From Dehalococcoidia bacterium (lineage in GTDB: Bacteria > Chloroflexota > Dehalococcoidia > GIF9 > UBA5629), in assembly GCA_041653995.1 (NCBI GenBank), contig JBAZEK010000001.1, positions 1-64,000 of the forward strand: a stretch of 64,000 nt of DNA, written 5' to 3'. The position numbers and the translations under genes were made by a program. Below are positions 28,287 through 36,605 of the stretch, piece by piece. The notes below the pieces were generated by a model, which did not search any database, was not told the origin of the DNA, and worked only from the letters and a program-made list of their open reading frames with translations. Position 1 is the first letter of the stretch. The number at the start of each line of letters is the position of its first letter.

Positions 28287-29483
28287 ATGCATATGAAAAT
28301 GAAACCTGCCCTGTGTGTCCTGCTGGCGCTGGCTGTGCTGGTTACCAGCCTGCCCATGCTGGCCTGCGATTTTAAATTTATACCGGGCGAAGCGGATAAA
28401 AAGATCCTGCAGGGATTGCCGCAGGAGTTCCTGACCATCAGCCAGGCCTGGGACGTGCTGCAGAAGAACTACGTTGATAAAACCAAGCTCGATCCGATTA
28501 AGATGGCCCAGGGCGCCATACGGGGCATGGTGGCAGCGGTGGACGATCCATATACCGAATATTTTTCACCGCAGTCATTCGAGTCGACACTGATCGATCT
28601 TACAGGCCTTTACTATGGTATAGGCGCTTATATAGGAAAGAAGGACAATCAGATCATTATCATGTCGCCCATACCCGGCTCACCTGCCGAGGAGGCCGGA
28701 TTGAAGTCAGGAGACATGATACTGAAGATAGACGGGCAGTCTACCGCGCAGATGAATACGACCGAGGCGTCGCAGAAGATAAGGGGCCCGGCCGGAACAG
28801 ATGTTGTCCTCCTGGTTTACAGGGATGGTGACAAGGAGCCGTATGAGAAAAAGATAACCAGGCGCGAGATCAAACTGGATTCGGTTAAATTCGAGATGCG
28901 CGGGCAGCTGGCCTATATACGGATACAGCAGTTCATACTTCCCACAACCAGCGACTTTAAGAAGGCGCTGACGGAGGCCGACAGGCAAGGCGCCAAAGGC
29001 CTCATTCTCGACCTGCGCGACAATCCCGGCGGCCTGCTTTCGGAGGCCGTCGATGTGGCCAGCCAGTTCTTAATTCGCGGCATCGCGGTAAAGACCGTGG
29101 ATAAGGATGGACTTGAGACGGTCCAGAAGGTCAAGCCGGGAGGCATCGCCAAAGACCTGCCGCTGATAGTGCTGGTCAATGGCGGCAGCGCCAGCGCCAG
29201 CGAGATCGTGGCGGGTGCGCTGCAGGATAACGGCCGGGCAAAGCTGGCCGGAGAGAAAACATTCGGTAAAGCCAGCGTGCAGAATTTCGTCAGGCTCGAT
29301 GACGGATCAGCCATTAAAATGACGACGGCGCATTACTATACGCCCAACGGTACGCTTATCAGCGACACAGGTCTGACGCCCGATTATCCACTGGAGCTCA
29401 AGGACGAGGAGTTGATCAAGTGGGCAGAGGATTATCTGAACGGGATCATTTCTCCGCAGCCCACGCCGGCGCCGGCTCAATAA
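28287..29483 (+). CDS. S41-family carboxyl-terminal processing peptidase
   Basis: A 398-residue CtpA/Tsp-type serine protease. An N-terminal hydrophobic stretch ends in PMLAC, so it is exported and may be a lipoprotein, although the lipobox is weak. A PDZ domain (about 100-175, with GSPAEEAGLKSGD) precedes the S41 core with the catalytic serine in GGSASASEIVAGAL and Lys in GEKTFGKASVQ. These enzymes trim C-termini of envelope proteins. The start is ATG 28287 with GGAG seven bases upstream. It converges on pdxT with 13 bases between. Confidence 0.92.
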   Translation: MHMKMKPALCVLLALAVLVTSLPMLACDFKFIPGEADKKILQGLPQEFLTISQAWDVLQKNYVDKTKLDPIKMAQGAIRGMVAAVDDPYTEYFSPQSFESTLIDLTGLYYGIGAYIGKKDNQIIIMSPIPGSPAEEAGLKSGDMILKIDGQSTAQMNTTEASQKIRGPAGTDVVLLVYRDGDKEPYEKKITRREIKLDSVKFEMRGQLAYIRIQQFILPTTSDFKKALTEADRQGAKGLILDLRDNPGGLLSEAVDVASQFLIRGIAVKTVDKDGLETVQKVKPGGIAKDLPLIVLVNGGSASASEIVAGALQDNGRAKLAGEKTFGKASVQNFVRLDDGSAIKMTTAHYYTPNGTLISDTGLTPDYPLELKDEELIKWAEDYLNGIISPQPTPAPAQ

Positions 29484-29496
29484 GACGGTCTCCAGT

Positions 29497-30114
29497 CTAC
29501 AGGCCGGCCATGCCCGCAAAATATCTGTGCAACCTGTCGTCGACGGTCAGCTCGGGATGAAAGGAGGTTGCCAGCAGCTTCCCCTGTACGGCCGTTACAA
29601 TCTCGCCGCCGGGCAGCCTGGCCAGTACCTCCACACCGTCCCCTGCCTTGAATATCAGGGGAGCGCGGATAAAAACAGCGGGGAAAGGCCCCCCTTGTAT
29701 ACCTGATATCTGTAGTTGCGTTTCGAAGCTGTCCACCTGCCGGCCGAAGGCATTGCGCTTCACGGAGATGTCCATCAGCCCGAGAGTTTCCATGGGGTTG
29801 CCGTCCGGGTTCACCGCGCCTTTAGCCAGGCATATCATGCCGGCACAGGTACCCCAGACCGGCACACCTCTCACCGCAAGATTTTTAACCGAATCGATCA
29901 AGTCGAAGCTGTGCATCAGCTTCATCATGGTGGTGCTTTCTCCGCCCGGTATGACCAGGCCGCTGATCTGCCCCAGCTGATCGGGCAGTTTCACCTCGAT
30001 TGCCCTGACGCCGATCCGTTCGAACATGAGTATGTGTTCTATGAAGGCGCCCTGAAGGGATAGAACTCCTATCATCGGATCAGGCAATTTTTGACTTGAT
30101 ATCGATGCAGTCAT
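29497..30114 (-). CDS. pdxT: Pyridoxal 5'-phosphate synthase glutaminase PdxT
   Basis: A 205-residue class I glutamine amidotransferase that feeds ammonia to PdxS. The oxyanion stretch IPGGESTT (about 55-62), the nucleophile in WGTCAGMI (about 87-94) and the closing SFHPELT near the end complete the catalytic triad. It is unlinked to pdxS (9817). The start ATG 30114 lacks a clear ribosome site; ATG 30075 at MIGVLSLQGAF is an alternative that matches the family N-terminus. Confidence 0.95.
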   Translation of the reverse strand: MTASISSQKLPDPMIGVLSLQGAFIEHILMFERIGVRAIEVKLPDQLGQISGLVIPGGESTTMMKLMHSFDLIDSVKNLAVRGVPVWGTCAGMICLAKGAVNPDGNPMETLGLMDISVKRNAFGRQVDSFETQLQISGIQGGPFPAVFIRAPLIFKAGDGVEVLARLPGGEIVTAVQGKLLATSFHPELTVDDRLHRYFAGMAGL

Positions 30115-30123
30115 AATTTATGA

Positions 30124-30153
30124 GCGCCGCCCGCCTTTAAAGGCGGGCGGCGC
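30124..30153 (-). terminator. Perfect 30-base palindrome after glnA
   Basis: GCGCCGCCCGCC and its complement around TTTAAA form an uninterrupted, very stable stem between the glnA stop and pdxT. It has no long T-run, so termination is likely but not certain; an mRNA-stabilising hairpin is another option. Confidence 0.5.
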
Positions 30154-30182
30154 ATGGCCTCGTCTTTAGAGATGAGATTATA

Positions 30183-31523
30183 CTACAGGACGGGCAAATA
30201 TTTCTTGATCTCGTATTCCGTTACCTGGATTCTGTAATTGTTGTATTCCACTTTCTTGTTCTGGATAAAGGCGTTGAAGAGATGGTCTCCCAATGCTTTT
30301 TTGACCAGTGCGCTCTTCTCCGTTAACGCGATGGCCTCTGATAGGCTGCCGGGCAGCATTTTAATGCCGCGGCGCCTCCTCTGCTCCTCGGTCATCTGAT
30401 AAACGTTCTCCTCAACCGGCGCGGGCGGCTCCAGACCTTTCTCAATGCCGTCAAGCCCTGCCGCCAGCATTACACTGAATACCAGGTAAGGGTTGCAGGC
30501 CGGATCGGGGGACCTGTACTCCATGCGGGTGGCCATCTCCCGGCCGGGTTTATACTCCGGCACCCTGATCAGGTCCGCCCTGTTGCGCCGGGCCCATGAA
30601 AGGTATACGGGCGCCTCATATCCGGGCACCAGGCGTTTATACGAGTTGACCCACTGGCTGGTCACCGAGGTTATCTCGGGAGCATGTTTGAGCAGTCCGG
30701 CGATATAGCTCCTGGCGATCTTGGACAGGTGGAAGGGGTCGTTCTTATCGAAAAAGGCGTTCCTGTCGCCCTTGAAGAGCGACTGGTGCACGTGCATGCC
30801 GCTGCCGTTCTCGCCGAATATGGGCTTGGGCATAAACGTTGCATAGACACCGTTCTCCATGGCTACCTGCTTGACCACCAACCTGTAGGTCATAACGTTG
30901 TCCGCCATGGTGAGCGCATCTGTGTAGCGCATATCGATCTCATGCTGGCTGGGCGCGACCTCGTGGTGCGAATACTCGATGCCGATGCCCATCTCCTCGA
31001 GCGCCAGCACCGTCTGCCTGCGCAGGTCGACCGCCATATCCAGCGGGACCAGATCGAAGTAGCCGCCGGAATCGAGTATCTCGGTGCCGCCGCTGTTCTT
31101 GAAATAGAAGAACTCCAGCTCGGGGCCCACGTAGAAAGTGTAGCCCAGGTCGGCGGCGCGCTTTAGATTTTGCTTGAGGATGAACCTTGGATCTCCTTCA
31201 AAAGGTGTGCCCTCCGGCTTGTAGATGTCACAGAACATGCGCCCGACCGACTGCTCCTTGGGCCTCCACGGCAGCAGCTGGAACGTGTCGGGGTCCGGCA
31301 GGGCGATCATATCGCTCTCGTCTATGCGGGCATAGCCCTCAATGGACGACCCGTCGAAGCCCATGCCTTCCTCCATGGCACGCTCAAGCTCCTCGATTGT
31401 GATGGAAAAACTCTTGAGGAAGCCAAGTATGTCGGTGAACCACAGGTTGATGAATTTTATATCGTGCTCCTTTGCCATCTTGAGCACGTATTCAACCGCT
31501 TCCGCCCGGTCTTTCTTTGCCAT
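30183..31523 (-). CDS. glnA: Glutamine synthetase type I
   Basis: A 446-residue GSI enzyme that makes glutamine from glutamate, ammonia and ATP. The N-terminal MGFDGSSIEGYARIDESDM (about 53-71), the ATP site KPIFGENGSGMHVHQS (about 238-253) and the Glu-flap region RVPEYKPGREMATRMEYRSP are present. Length fits the alpha subtype (Bacillus-like), and the adenylylation loop of GSI-beta is absent. The start is ATG 31523 with AGGAGG six bases upstream. It lies 180 bases after glnB, so it may have its own promoter. Confidence 0.97.
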   Translation of the reverse strand: MAKKDRAEAVEYVLKMAKEHDIKFINLWFTDILGFLKSFSITIEELERAMEEGMGFDGSSIEGYARIDESDMIALPDPDTFQLLPWRPKEQSVGRMFCDIYKPEGTPFEGDPRFILKQNLKRAADLGYTFYVGPELEFFYFKNSGGTEILDSGGYFDLVPLDMAVDLRRQTVLALEEMGIGIEYSHHEVAPSQHEIDMRYTDALTMADNVMTYRLVVKQVAMENGVYATFMPKPIFGENGSGMHVHQSLFKGDRNAFFDKNDPFHLSKIARSYIAGLLKHAPEITSVTSQWVNSYKRLVPGYEAPVYLSWARRNRADLIRVPEYKPGREMATRMEYRSPDPACNPYLVFSVMLAAGLDGIEKGLEPPAPVEENVYQMTEEQRRRRGIKMLPGSLSEAIALTEKSALVKKALGDHLFNAFIQNKKVEYNNYRIQVTEYEIKKYLPVL

Positions 31524-31703
31524 GAATTTCCTCCTGATAATTATTTCTTTTACCCGGCAGTTTTTATTCTCATAATCTGCAGGCAAGTATTAATTTAACA
31601 GCCATTTGTTACAAACAGATTAAATTTTGGGGAGAAAGCCGTTATTGCCCCGTGATTATGCCATATTTTGACCATTGTTTATACATTTTAGTAAAAATTT
31701 CTG

Positions 31704-32051
31704 TCATTTTGCGGTTATGCAGATTTCACCATTATCGCTGGTCCGAACCCTCAGAGCGTTCTCGACAGGTAATACGAAAATCATTCCGTCTCCTTCCCGC
31801 CCGGTGCGGGCCGCCTGGCAGATGATGTCCAGGGCTGTCTGGCATTCCTCATCTGCAAGCACCAACTCGATTTTCACCTTGGGCAGGAAGTCGACGCGAT
31901 ATTCACCGGCCCTCCATTGCAGGGCAATGCCCTTCTGGCGGCCACGGCCGCTGACATTTGTCACGGTCATGCCCAGCATCCCTCTGGCGGACAGGGCATC
32001 CTTGATAGAGTCCAGCTTTTCAGGTCTGATGATAGCTTCTATTTTTTTCAT
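31704..32051 (-). CDS. glnB: Nitrogen regulatory protein PII
   Basis: A 115-residue PII signal protein that senses 2-oxoglutarate and ATP/ADP and blocks Amt or adjusts GlnA. The signature VTNVSGRGRQKG leads into the T-loop, the uridylylation residue Tyr51 is present (GEYRVDF), and residue 46, often Tyr, is Trp here. It overlaps the amt stop by one base (TAATG), the usual amt-glnK coupling, so it acts as the GlnK of the transporter. The start is ATG 32051 with GGAGG nine bases upstream. Confidence 0.95.
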   Translation of the reverse strand: MKKIEAIIRPEKLDSIKDALSARGMLGMTVTNVSGRGRQKGIALQWRAGEYRVDFLPKVKIELVLADEECQTALDIICQAARTGREGDGMIFVLPVENALRVRTSDNGEICITAK

Positions 32052-33277
32052 TATGAAACACCTCCATAAGCAGTTTCGCCATGCTGTGATATATCGAGAC
32101 CAACAGCTTCCTCCTCTTCTTTCACGCGCAGTCCCATGGTCGATTTGAGAGCCTTCGCCAGCAGCCACGACACCCCGAAGGCGTAAACAGCGGTGGCTGC
32201 GATGGCCGACATCTGAATCAGCACCTGTTTCCAGTTCCCGTCGATCAGTCCGGAACCGGCGCTATTGACGGCTGTGGTGGCGAATATGCCGGTGGCCAGG
32301 GCGCCCCATGTCCCGCCCATGCCATGGCAGGCGAAGACATCCAGCGATTCATCCACTCCGGATGACTTTGCCCTCCAGACCATCACGTAATAGGAGATAG
32401 CGGCGCCGATTGCACCGATAGGAATCGCGGCCCAGACGGGCACGAAACCTGCAGCCGGTGTAATGGCCACCAGTCCCACCACCGCACCGGTAGCTGCACC
32501 CAGCACCGAGGGACGGCGATTGATCCAGCCGAGTATCATCCAGGTAAATCCTGCCGCCGCGGCTGCAGTATTGGTAGCAATGAAAGCGCTGGAGGCAAGC
32601 CCTCCGGCGGTCAGGGCGCTGCCGGCATTGAAGCCGAACCATCCGAACCAGAGCAGGGCTGCGCCCAGCACGACATAAGGTATATTGTTGGGCTCCATGG
32701 ATTCGCCTTCCTTGAATCCTATGCGAGGGCCCAGCACCAGCGCGAGGGCCAGGGCGGATATTCCGGCGTTGACGTGGACCACGGTGCCGCCGGCGAAATC
32801 GAGTGCGCCTAACTTAACCAGCCAGCCGCCGCTTCCCCATACCCAGTGGGCGACCGGACAATAAACCAGGGTAAACCAGAGAGCCGCAAAGGCCAGCAGC
32901 GCACCGAACTTGATACGTTCCACAACGGCGCCTGTCCAGAGCGCCACTGTGATAATGGCGAACGTGGCCTGAAAGGCTACAAATGCGAGCTGGGGTACTG
33001 TGCTTGCGTAAACAGGGGAAGGATCCTGGCCGACGCTGGCAAGCCCGAACCATGAGAAATCGCCCACCAGCCCCTTAACATCGGGACCGAAGGCCATGGT
33101 GTATCCGTAGAGGACCCATAATATGGATATCATACAGAGGATAGCGAAGCTCATCATAATGGTGGAGAGCAGGTTTTTCCTCCTGACCATGCCACCATAG
33201 AAAAAGGCCAGAGCGGGGGTCATGAGCAGTACAAGTGCAGTTGATGTGAGCAGCCAGGCGGTATCGCCGGAATTCAT
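32051..33277 (-). CDS. amt: Ammonium transporter Amt
   Basis: A 408-residue ammonium channel with about 11 hydrophobic segments and a predicted outside N-terminus (MNSGDTAWLLTSTALV). Pore-family text includes FYGGMVRRKN, DFAGGTVVHVNAG (about 161-173) and the C-terminal CHGMGGTWGALATGIF (about 313-328) with its conserved His. It is the first gene of amt-glnB and is preceded by a GlnR-type box (33325-33362) in an activating position. Confidence 0.96.
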   Translation of the reverse strand: MNSGDTAWLLTSTALVLLMTPALAFFYGGMVRRKNLLSTIMMSFAILCMISILWVLYGYTMAFGPDVKGLVGDFSWFGLASVGQDPSPVYASTVPQLAFVAFQATFAIITVALWTGAVVERIKFGALLAFAALWFTLVYCPVAHWVWGSGGWLVKLGALDFAGGTVVHVNAGISALALALVLGPRIGFKEGESMEPNNIPYVVLGAALLWFGWFGFNAGSALTAGGLASSAFIATNTAAAAAGFTWMILGWINRRPSVLGAATGAVVGLVAITPAAGFVPVWAAIPIGAIGAAISYYVMVWRAKSSGVDESLDVFACHGMGGTWGALATGIFATTAVNSAGSGLIDGNWKQVLIQMSAIAATAVYAFGVSWLLAKALKSTMGLRVKEEEEAVGLDISQHGETAYGGVS

Positions 33278-33324
33278 GGTTAACCTCCTTAAAGTAATGA
33301 TATAAGGAAGTTTAAAGCAGGCCT

Positions 33325-33362
33325 GTTTCGGGCTTATTACGGCGATGTTAAGATCATGTTAC
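33325..33362 (-). promoter_or_regulatory. GlnR-type nitrogen control box upstream of amt
   Basis: On the minus strand GTAAC-N6-TTAAC-N6-GTAAT-N6-GAAAC, which follows the actinobacterial GlnR pattern GTnAC-N6-GAAAC repeated twice with exact spacing (17 of 20 positions allowing the n's). A TATCAT -10 (33302-33297) lies downstream with no -35, and the box covers the -35 region, as expected for an activator. Confidence 0.65.
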
Positions 33363-33367
33363 GGGGG

Positions 33368-34051
33368 CTATTTGGCTGAGCCGGATTCCTTGAATTTATA
33401 GCCGATATTTCTGACTGTTTCTATGAATGAGTGTACGGGATCCTCTATTTTGCTGCGCAGTCTTCTGATATGCACATCAACCGTCCTGTCTCCCCCGTAG
33501 TAATCGTAGCCCCATATCTCGTTCAGCAGCGACTCACGCGTGAAGACCTTGCCCTCGTTGGTTGCCAGTAATTTGAGCAGTTCATATTCCTTGAAGGTCA
33601 GGGCCAGCAGGCGGCCGGCCAGTTCCACCTCGCACCTCACAGGATCTATGGTCAGGTCTCCCACTTTGATTACCATGTCCCGGTCGGGCTTCGTCGTTTC
33701 GGCTATGGCGCGTCGTATTCTTGTAGACAACTCGTCCAGGTTCCAGGGCTTGATCACGAAGTCCTCAAAACCTTGCTCAAGCACCAGGTGTAATGTTGAT
33801 GAAGAGACCAATGCGATGACGGGGAGCAATCTGCGCAATTTGAGCTTCCTGAACCACTTCCAGGCGGAGTCGCCGTGCGTTGATATCGAGGATATGTCTA
33901 TGAGAACAGCATGAAAAGATTGACGGGCATCCTGCTGGATGACATCATCGGCGTAAATACAGGCTGTGCAGGAGAATCCCATGCGGCTCAGGCCGGCGCT
34001 AAGGTCCCTGACGCGGTCCATCTCGTTGGTAACCAGTAAAATATTGCTCAC
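33368..34051 (-). CDS. GlnR-like orphan response regulator (OmpR family)
   Basis: A 227-residue protein with a receiver domain (about 1-120) and an OmpR winged helix (about 130-220). The winged helix (LTFKEYELLKLLATNEGKVF, WGYDYYGGDRTVDVHIRRLR) closely resembles actinobacterial GlnR. As in GlnR, the acidic pair of the phosphoacceptor pocket is missing (LLVTNE where most have DD), so it may act without phosphorylation; Asp in VLID remains. No kinase is near. It sits between nrpR and amt, and a GlnR-type box lies 6-43 bases after its stop in front of amt. Identity as a true GlnR needs phylogeny. Confidence 0.85.
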   Translation of the reverse strand: MSNILLVTNEMDRVRDLSAGLSRMGFSCTACIYADDVIQQDARQSFHAVLIDISSISTHGDSAWKWFRKLKLRRLLPVIALVSSSTLHLVLEQGFEDFVIKPWNLDELSTRIRRAIAETTKPDRDMVIKVGDLTIDPVRCEVELAGRLLALTFKEYELLKLLATNEGKVFTRESLLNEIWGYDYYGGDRTVDVHIRRLRSKIEDPVHSFIETVRNIGYKFKESGSAK

Positions 34052-34066
34052 GGCACCCCGATGTTA

Positions 34067-35068
34067 TTATAACAATTCGACGAACGGTCGCAGCCTGGAT
34101 ACGTCCAGCAAACCGCACATGGAGTGGTTGGACACCGTTATGCCGCTCTCAGCCACAGCTGCCGCTGCGTTCAGACCGCTGAGACAGACCAGTCCTGCCT
34201 TTTCAGGATTGAAAGGTATCTCACAGATCTTTTCACCCGGCCTGGCCAGGAATGCCTGCGTGATAAGGCCGCTGTTCTTCATCCGCTGCAGCAGCTCATC
34301 GGCTCTGCTGAAGGACAGCATGGGTATTTCACAATAGTCGGCCAGCACCTTGCCGTTACCATCAGATGCGGCTTGAATGACGTCAGTCATCCTGCCGGCG
34401 ATAAAGATATCGGAAGGATCGATTGTCGAGCCTGTGAACTCGACCAGGTCAACAAATCTGAAAGGGTGACCTTCCTTTATCTGCAGCAGGCCCCCAAAAC
34501 GCGCATAAACAGGTATGCCAGATTTAAGCAGGCAGCCGTTCACAGCAACATTGCATATAGTGGCCAGCCCGACCTGGCCCGCAGGAACCACGAGGCCGCC
34601 GAGGTTGTTGCCTTCACCGGCCAACGCTACCAGGCTGGATGAGGACAGCCCGGAGTCAAATACGGCCTTCATGATTTTCAATACTGCGGGGAACTGGTCG
34701 CGGTAGAAGAGTGATACATCTACCGGTATGCGTCCTGTCCCTGAACGCAGGCCAACATTGGTCTGATAGGCCAGGCGCTCTATCCTGGATCCGATAAAAC
34801 CGATCTTGTCGGTGACCAGCGAGTTTCTTAATTCCTCGAGGCCGGGCACCGTAATAGTGCGGCCATCCTTGTGACCCGCTGAGCGCGTCAGGCCGCGTTC
34901 ATCCATTATTTTGAGGTGATAACGCACAGCCCGTTCGCCCAGGTAGATGCCCTGTTCCTCCAGCAGGCCCGATATCATGCGGCTGCCCATGGGCGCCTGC
35001 GCATCGCTGAGTATCTTAAGTATGGCTGTGATCTTTCTTTCTACATCGCGCGTTTCCTGTCCAATCAT
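34067..35068 (-). CDS. nrpR: NrpR-type nitrogen regulator (HTH + DUF128)
   Basis: A 333-residue protein with an RNase-R-type winged helix (about 10-75: KILSDAQAPMGSRMISGLLE, RAVRYHLKIMDERGL) followed by one DUF128/NRD domain (about 90-325, with ALAGEGNNLGGLVVPAGQVG and NVAVNG). This is the architecture of NrpR, the archaeal repressor of nitrogen genes that responds to 2-oxoglutarate. It is 13 bases after hisF and 15 bases before the GlnR-like gene on the same strand, beside amt-glnB-glnA. Its operator was not recognised. Bacterial NrpR proteins are known but rare. Confidence 0.85.
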   Translation of the reverse strand: MIGQETRDVERKITAILKILSDAQAPMGSRMISGLLEEQGIYLGERAVRYHLKIMDERGLTRSAGHKDGRTITVPGLEELRNSLVTDKIGFIGSRIERLAYQTNVGLRSGTGRIPVDVSLFYRDQFPAVLKIMKAVFDSGLSSSSLVALAGEGNNLGGLVVPAGQVGLATICNVAVNGCLLKSGIPVYARFGGLLQIKEGHPFRFVDLVEFTGSTIDPSDIFIAGRMTDVIQAASDGNGKVLADYCEIPMLSFSRADELLQRMKNSGLITQAFLARPGEKICEIPFNPEKAGLVCLSGLNAAAAVAESGITVSNHSMCGLLDVSRLRPFVELL

Positions 35069-35080
35069 ATCTTGATCACC

Positions 35081-35851
35081 TCACTGCAGCCTCACTGGTA
35101 TCCCTTTTGCGGCCAGGTATTCTTTGGTCTGCCTGATCGAAAACTCCCTGTAATGAAATATGCTGGCGGCCAGCACTGCGTCCGCCTTGCCGAGGGACAG
35201 TGCCTGGTACAGGTGCTCCAGCGTGCCGGCACCGCCACTGGCGATGACCGGCACGGTCACCAGTTCGCTGACCGCGCGATTGAGCTCGTTATCGTAACCC
35301 GACCTATGCCCATCGGCATCCCAGCTGGTCAGCAATATCTCGCCCGCGCCAAGGTCGACCGCCTTTTCAATCCATTTCAATACATCGATGCCGGTAGGCT
35401 TGCGGCCGCCATGCGTGCAGACCTCCCAGGCGGCAGTGCTGTCATTGGTTAATCGCCGGGCATCCACCGCCAGCACCATGCATTGCCTGCCGAAAATGGC
35501 GGCGCCCTCCCTGAGCAGTCCGGGATTCTGTACGGCGGCGGTATTGATAGACACTTTGTCGGCGCCTGCCTTTAACATACGCCGCATATCCTCTATGGTG
35601 CGCAGTCCGCCGCCCACACATAGCGGAACAAAGACCTGTTTGGCCACGTTTTCAACTACGTGAACCATGGTTTCCCTGCCTTCGGGTGTTGCCCCTATGT
35701 CCAGGAAAACCAGTTCATCCGCTCCTTCGCCGTAATAGAAAGCTGCCTGTTCTACCGGGTCTCCGGCATCGCGCAGATTGGTGAAGCTCGTGCCTTTGAC
35801 CACGCGTCCGCCCGTTACGTCGAGGCACGGTATAATACGTTTGGTCAACAT
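35081..35851 (-). CDS. hisF: Imidazole glycerol phosphate synthase, cyclase subunit HisF
   Basis: A 256-residue (beta-alpha)8-barrel that closes the imidazole ring in histidine synthesis with ammonia from HisH. The two catalytic Asp residues are in IPCLDV (D11) and LAVDAR, and the phosphate-binding text PLCVGGGLR and ASGGAGTLEH is present. LTSWDADGHRSGYD replaces the usual LTSMDADGTKSGYD. It follows hisH by ten bases. Confidence 0.97.
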   Translation of the reverse strand: MLTKRIIPCLDVTGGRVVKGTSFTNLRDAGDPVEQAAFYYGEGADELVFLDIGATPEGRETMVHVVENVAKQVFVPLCVGGGLRTIEDMRRMLKAGADKVSINTAAVQNPGLLREGAAIFGRQCMVLAVDARRLTNDSTAAWEVCTHGGRKPTGIDVLKWIEKAVDLGAGEILLTSWDADGHRSGYDNELNRAVSELVTVPVIASGGAGTLEHLYQALSLGKADAVLAASIFHYREFSIRQTKEYLAAKGIPVRLQ

Positions 35852-35861
35852 CTGATTCTGA

Positions 35862-36488
35862 TCATAGCAGGCTATATTTCAGGAAGTTTGAGTACATCCT
35901 GAGTCCAGGCTCCCCGCTTTTTTCGGGGTGGAATTGAGTTGCGAAAAGGTTGTCGTTAATAATCATGGAGCAGAACTCGAGGCCGTATTCCGTTGTTCCG
36001 GCAATAACGGAACGGTCCATCGGCCGGGCATAATAGCTGTGCACAAAATAGAAATTGGTATTATCCGGAATGCCGGTGAAGATAGGGTGAGCATGAATCT
36101 GTTTGACCTGGTTCCATCCCATGTGCGGTATCTTTAATCCGGCGGGAAGCATGCAGACCCTGCCGGGTATAATGCCCAGGCATTTGTATTCGCCGCCTTC
36201 CTCTGTGGCGTCGAGCAGCACCTGCAGGCCCACACAGATGGCGAAGAGCGGCTTTTTTAAATCAACCAGCTTCTTTACGCACTCATCAATTCCGGCGGCC
36301 GACAAGCTTTTCATCGTATCGGCGGCCGCGCCAACGCCGGGCAGGAACACGGCGTCGGCATTGAGGATTGCAGATGCGGAACCAGTGACAGTGGGCCGAT
36401 GGCCAAGGTTCACCAGGGCGTTAACCACGCTGCCGATGTTGCCGGCGCCGTAGTCGATCACGGCAATTATTTTTGTATCTTTGCCCAT
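35862..36488 (-). CDS. hisH: Imidazole glycerol phosphate synthase, glutaminase subunit HisH
   Basis: A 208-residue class I glutaminase that feeds HisF. The oxyanion PGVGA, nucleophile FAICVGLQVLL (about 82-92) and the QFHPEKSG His-Glu pair near the end are visible. It starts at ATG 36488 and heads the minus-strand run hisH-hisF-nrpR-GlnR-like. Placing two histidine genes upstream of nitrogen regulators is uncommon, but co-transcription is only inferred from spacing. Confidence 0.96.
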   Translation of the reverse strand: MGKDTKIIAVIDYGAGNIGSVVNALVNLGHRPTVTGSASAILNADAVFLPGVGAAADTMKSLSAAGIDECVKKLVDLKKPLFAICVGLQVLLDATEEGGEYKCLGIIPGRVCMLPAGLKIPHMGWNQVKQIHAHPIFTGIPDNTNFYFVHSYYARPMDRSVIAGTTEYGLEFCSMIINDNLFATQFHPEKSGEPGLRMYSNFLKYSLL

Positions 36489-36582
36489 AGCACTTCCATC
36501 TCATAGTACCAGCGGTATACGGAAACCTGTTGCCGTAATTTTAACATTATGAAACGTTGATGTCAATACAAATCAGTATATA

Positions 36583-36604
36583 AGCCCGGGTATTCAGCCG
36601 GGCT
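36583..36604 (-). terminator. Hairpin after the PPDK_N-domain gene
   Basis: AGCCCGG (36583-36589) pairs with CCGGGCT (36598-36604) around an eight-base loop. It begins one base after the stop codon on the minus strand. The T-run is poor, so termination is likely but not strong. Confidence 0.45.
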
Positions 36605-36605
36605 A

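Noticed and set aside
31704..32051. PII apparently lacking the uridylylated tyrosine
   Set aside because: Counting from the start shows Tyr51 is present (GEYRVDF); only residue 46 is changed to Trp.
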